Below, in pieces: positions 42,655 to 44,032 of a DNA stretch of 44,032 nt (position 1 is its first letter; each line of letters starts with the position of its first letter). The notes beneath the pieces were generated by a model. That model made no database searches. It worked only from the letters and a program-made list of their open reading frames with translations, and was not told where the DNA came from. Made by a program: the position numbers and the translations under genes. The stretch covers positions 1 through 44,032 of the forward strand of contig MKTT01000138.1 in the NCBI GenBank assembly GCA_001898385.1. The letters run 5' to 3'. The DNA comes from Planctomycetales bacterium 71-10. GTDB taxonomy: Bacteria > Planctomycetota > Planctomycetia > Isosphaerales > Isosphaeraceae.

Positions 42655-43059
42655 TCAGGCCCCCTTCCCGTTGGCTCGGTCCCCGCCCCCCCGCCCCCAC
42701 TCCTCGTGGAGGATCGCCTCGATCTCGGCCCCCGGCAGGCCCGTCTCACGGGCCTCCTCGATCGCCGATCGGAGCCGCCCCCGGACGAACTCGACGCGGG
42801 CCGACCGGCATCGCTCCGTCGCCCCCGAGGCGACCTGCAACCCCGTCCCCCGCACCGGCTCCAGCAGCCCCTCCGCCTGGAGGTCCCGATACGCCCTCGC
42901 GACCGTGTTCGGGTTCACCACCAGTTGCTTCGACAGCTCGCGCACCGACGGAGCCAGCTCCCCCGGCCGCAAGACCTCCCCCGCGATCGCGAACTTGATC
43001 CGGTCGGCGATCCGCCCATAGATGGGCCGGCCGTCCGACTCGCTCAGGTCGATCAGCAT
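42655..43059 (-). CDS. GntR-family regulator, YtrA subfamily
   Basis: A 134-residue protein: winged helix at about residues 10-75 (PSVRELSKQLVVNPNTVARA is the HTH), then the short two-helix dimerisation part that defines YtrA-type regulators. These are usually the first gene of an ABC-transporter operon and repress it. AGGAGG at 43073-43068 is 8 bp before the ATG. A likely operator covers its promoter (43073-43123), supporting autoregulation. Confidence 0.9.
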   Translation of the reverse strand: MLIDLSESDGRPIYGRIADRIKFAIAGEVLRPGELAPSVRELSKQLVVNPNTVARAYRDLQAEGLLEPVRGTGLQVASGATERCRSARVEFVRGRLRSAIEEARETGLPGAEIEAILHEEWGRGGGDRANGKGA

Positions 43060-43072
43060 CGCCCCAGCCTCC

Positions 43073-43123
43073 TAGTGTATGATCTAACTACCACAGTATT
43101 GACGTGTTTCAGACATCTGTCAA
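43073..43123 (-). promoter_or_regulatory. Promoter and putative operator of the GntR-ABC operon
   Basis: On the minus strand TTGACA (43123-43118) is 17 bp from AATACT (43100-43095). A dyad TACTGT-N14-ACACTA (43098-43073) overlaps the -10 and the expected start site, matching the spaced-palindrome style of YtrA-family operators. The leader to the ATG is about 30 nt and holds AGGAGG. Confidence 0.55.
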
Positions 43124-43165
43124 TGACCCGGCCGCGAAATCCGCCGGGTCATGGCAACGCGCGGC

Positions 43166-43819
43166 TCAGAGACCTTCGGATTCCACGAGCCGACGCAGGA
43201 TCCGCATGGCGCGGGCGACGGCTTGGACGTTGGCGGGCTCGTTGAGCCAGCGGCTGACGCCGGAGGGGTGCGGGAGCGGGATGTACAGGACGCCGTCGCG
43301 CTCGGTCGCCTCGCCGACGACCGCGGCGAGCGACTTGACGGGCCCGAGGAAGGTGCGCACGGCGAGCAGGCCGACGAGGAGCACCACGCGGGGGCGGACC
43401 GCGGCGACGACCGCGTCGAGCCAGGGCCGGCAGCGGGCCTGCTCGGCGGGCGACGGCACGCGATCCCCCTTCGCCTCGGGCAGCCGGCCCGGGTAGCAGC
43501 GGGTGACGGCCGTGAAGTGGATCTTGCGCCAGAAGTCCTCGCGCGGGACGCCCCCCGCCTCGAACCAGTCGCGGAGCCTGTCCCCGGCCGCCCCGGCGAA
43601 CGGCCGGTCGGTGATCGTGGCGCGCAGCCCGGGGGCCTGGCCGACCAGCAGGATCCGCGGCATCGGCGCGTCGGGCTCGGGGTCGCGGGCGATGGGGACC
43701 GACTCGACCTCGTCGAGACGACCCGCCGCGTGGCAGGCCCGGCAATCGCGGACCTCCGCATTCAGCGCGACGAGACGCCGCCGCGCCCGTTCCGACGCGG
43801 CCTCCGTCGTCGACCTCAT
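43166..43819 (-). CDS. Uracil-DNA glycosylase family protein (family 4-like)
   Basis: The 217-residue enzyme should remove uracil or a related damaged base from DNA. The water-activating motif is GQAPG (60-64), followed by the pocket residues RPFAGAAGDRL. The second motif is HPSGVSRWLN near 184-193. Four cysteines at 26, 29, 108 and 130 match the iron-sulfur cluster positions of family 4 enzymes. ATG 43819 overlaps the stop of the upstream Uma2 gene (ATGA) so the two are coupled. An upstream start at 43939 would add an Arg-rich stretch and is unlikely. Confidence 0.85.
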   Translation of the reverse strand: MRSTTEAASERARRRLVALNAEVRDCRACHAAGRLDEVESVPIARDPEPDAPMPRILLVGQAPGLRATITDRPFAGAAGDRLRDWFEAGGVPREDFWRKIHFTAVTRCYPGRLPEAKGDRVPSPAEQARCRPWLDAVVAAVRPRVVLLVGLLAVRTFLGPVKSLAAVVGEATERDGVLYIPLPHPSGVSRWLNEPANVQAVARAMRILRRLVESEGL

Positions 43820-44032
43820 CCGGCCGCCCCCCGGAGCCCTTCGACGAACGCCGCGTGCTCGGGCGAGGCCAGGCCGCGGTTCAGCGTCGCGAGCACCTTC
43901 GCGAGATCGTCGGCGAGGAGCGCCGGGGCGTCGAGCCACAGTCCGGGAAATGCCCGACTGTGCAGCAGGCCGTCTTCGCCCGGCCCCATCGCGTCGTATC
44001 GATCGTCTCGAAGGACGAACCAGTCGATCGCG
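43816..44032 (-). CDS. Uma2-family endonuclease-like protein, C-terminal part (runs off window)
   Basis: The last 71 residues are visible: AIDWFVLRDDRYDAMGPGED, GLLHSRAFPGLWLDAPALL, and a tail ending SPEHAAFVEGLRG. The pattern Y-x-x-x-x-P-x-E/D-D-G-x-L-x-S-x-x-F-P-G-L-W-L is the C-terminal mark of Uma2 (DUF820) proteins, which are restriction-endonuclease-fold enzymes greatly expanded in planctomycetes and cyanobacteria. The catalytic part is beyond the window edge. The stop overlaps the glycosylase start by 4 bp. Confidence 0.75.
   Translation of the reverse strand, partial: AIDWFVLRDDRYDAMGPGEDGLLHSRAFPGLWLDAPALLADDLAKVLATLNRGLASPEHAAFVEGLRGAAG

Noticed and set aside
1..44032. CRISPR arrays, tRNA or rRNA genes
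   Set aside because: No regularly spaced direct repeats and no cloverleaf or rRNA-like stretches were found by eye; a covariance-model scan was not possible.

Overview
The window is about 44 kb of very GC-rich bacterial DNA with strongly G/C-biased third codon positions. The best lineage clue is the secreted protein at 14443-15087. It starts with a planctomycete-type LEPR-XLL signature (EPLEGKRLLS) and carries a dockerin-like calcium loop. An Uma2-family nuclease, paired outer-membrane factors and several planctomycete-style insertion sequences fit the same picture. I infer a member of Planctomycetota, probably Isosphaeraceae-like; nothing in the window fixes genus or species.

Layout. 1-8.8 kb is a mobile and decayed zone: the tail of an IS66-like transposase, a giant (~2,060 residue) unrecognised protein now split over three or four reading frames, two small remnants, a tyrosine recombinase and an IS200-like TnpA whose C-terminus looks damaged. 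8.9-18.7 kb is an RND efflux locus: promoter, small secreted protein, HAE-type pump and membrane-fusion protein on the plus strand, a LEPR-XLL/dockerin protein, then two tandem outer-membrane factors facing them. 19.0-21.9 kb is a tightly coupled four-gene operon (ArsR-rhodanese regulator, secreted cupin, nucleoside-phosphorylase-like enzyme, SAM methyltransferase) behind a promoter/operator only 4 bp from the first start codon. 21.9-27.3 kb is a converging heavy-metal unit: small Cys-rich secreted protein, adaptor with three CXXCH motifs, CzcA-type pump. 27.3-29.3 kb holds a transposase interrupted by a complete IS3-family element.

29.5-36 kb carries a zinc alcohol dehydrogenase, a small conserved protein, a secreted clan GH-A glycosidase, a TatD-like hydrolase, and a two-gene cassette of a 123-residue protein followed by a RelA/SpoT-domain protein. 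36.5-38.3 kb is a Tat-exported lipase-like hydrolase. 38.3-43.1 kb is a minus-strand operon of GntR/YtrA regulator, ABC ATPase, and a permease that fuses two ABC-2 halves to a ~460-residue extramembrane domain, closed by an 11-bp perfect hairpin. The window ends with a family-4-type uracil-DNA glycosylase overlapping the stop of a truncated Uma2 gene.

The most notable candidates are the RelA/SpoT cassette, the CXXCH adaptor, the ArsR-rhodanese operon, the fused ABC-2 permease and the frame-broken giant gene. No tRNA, rRNA or CRISPR array was seen.
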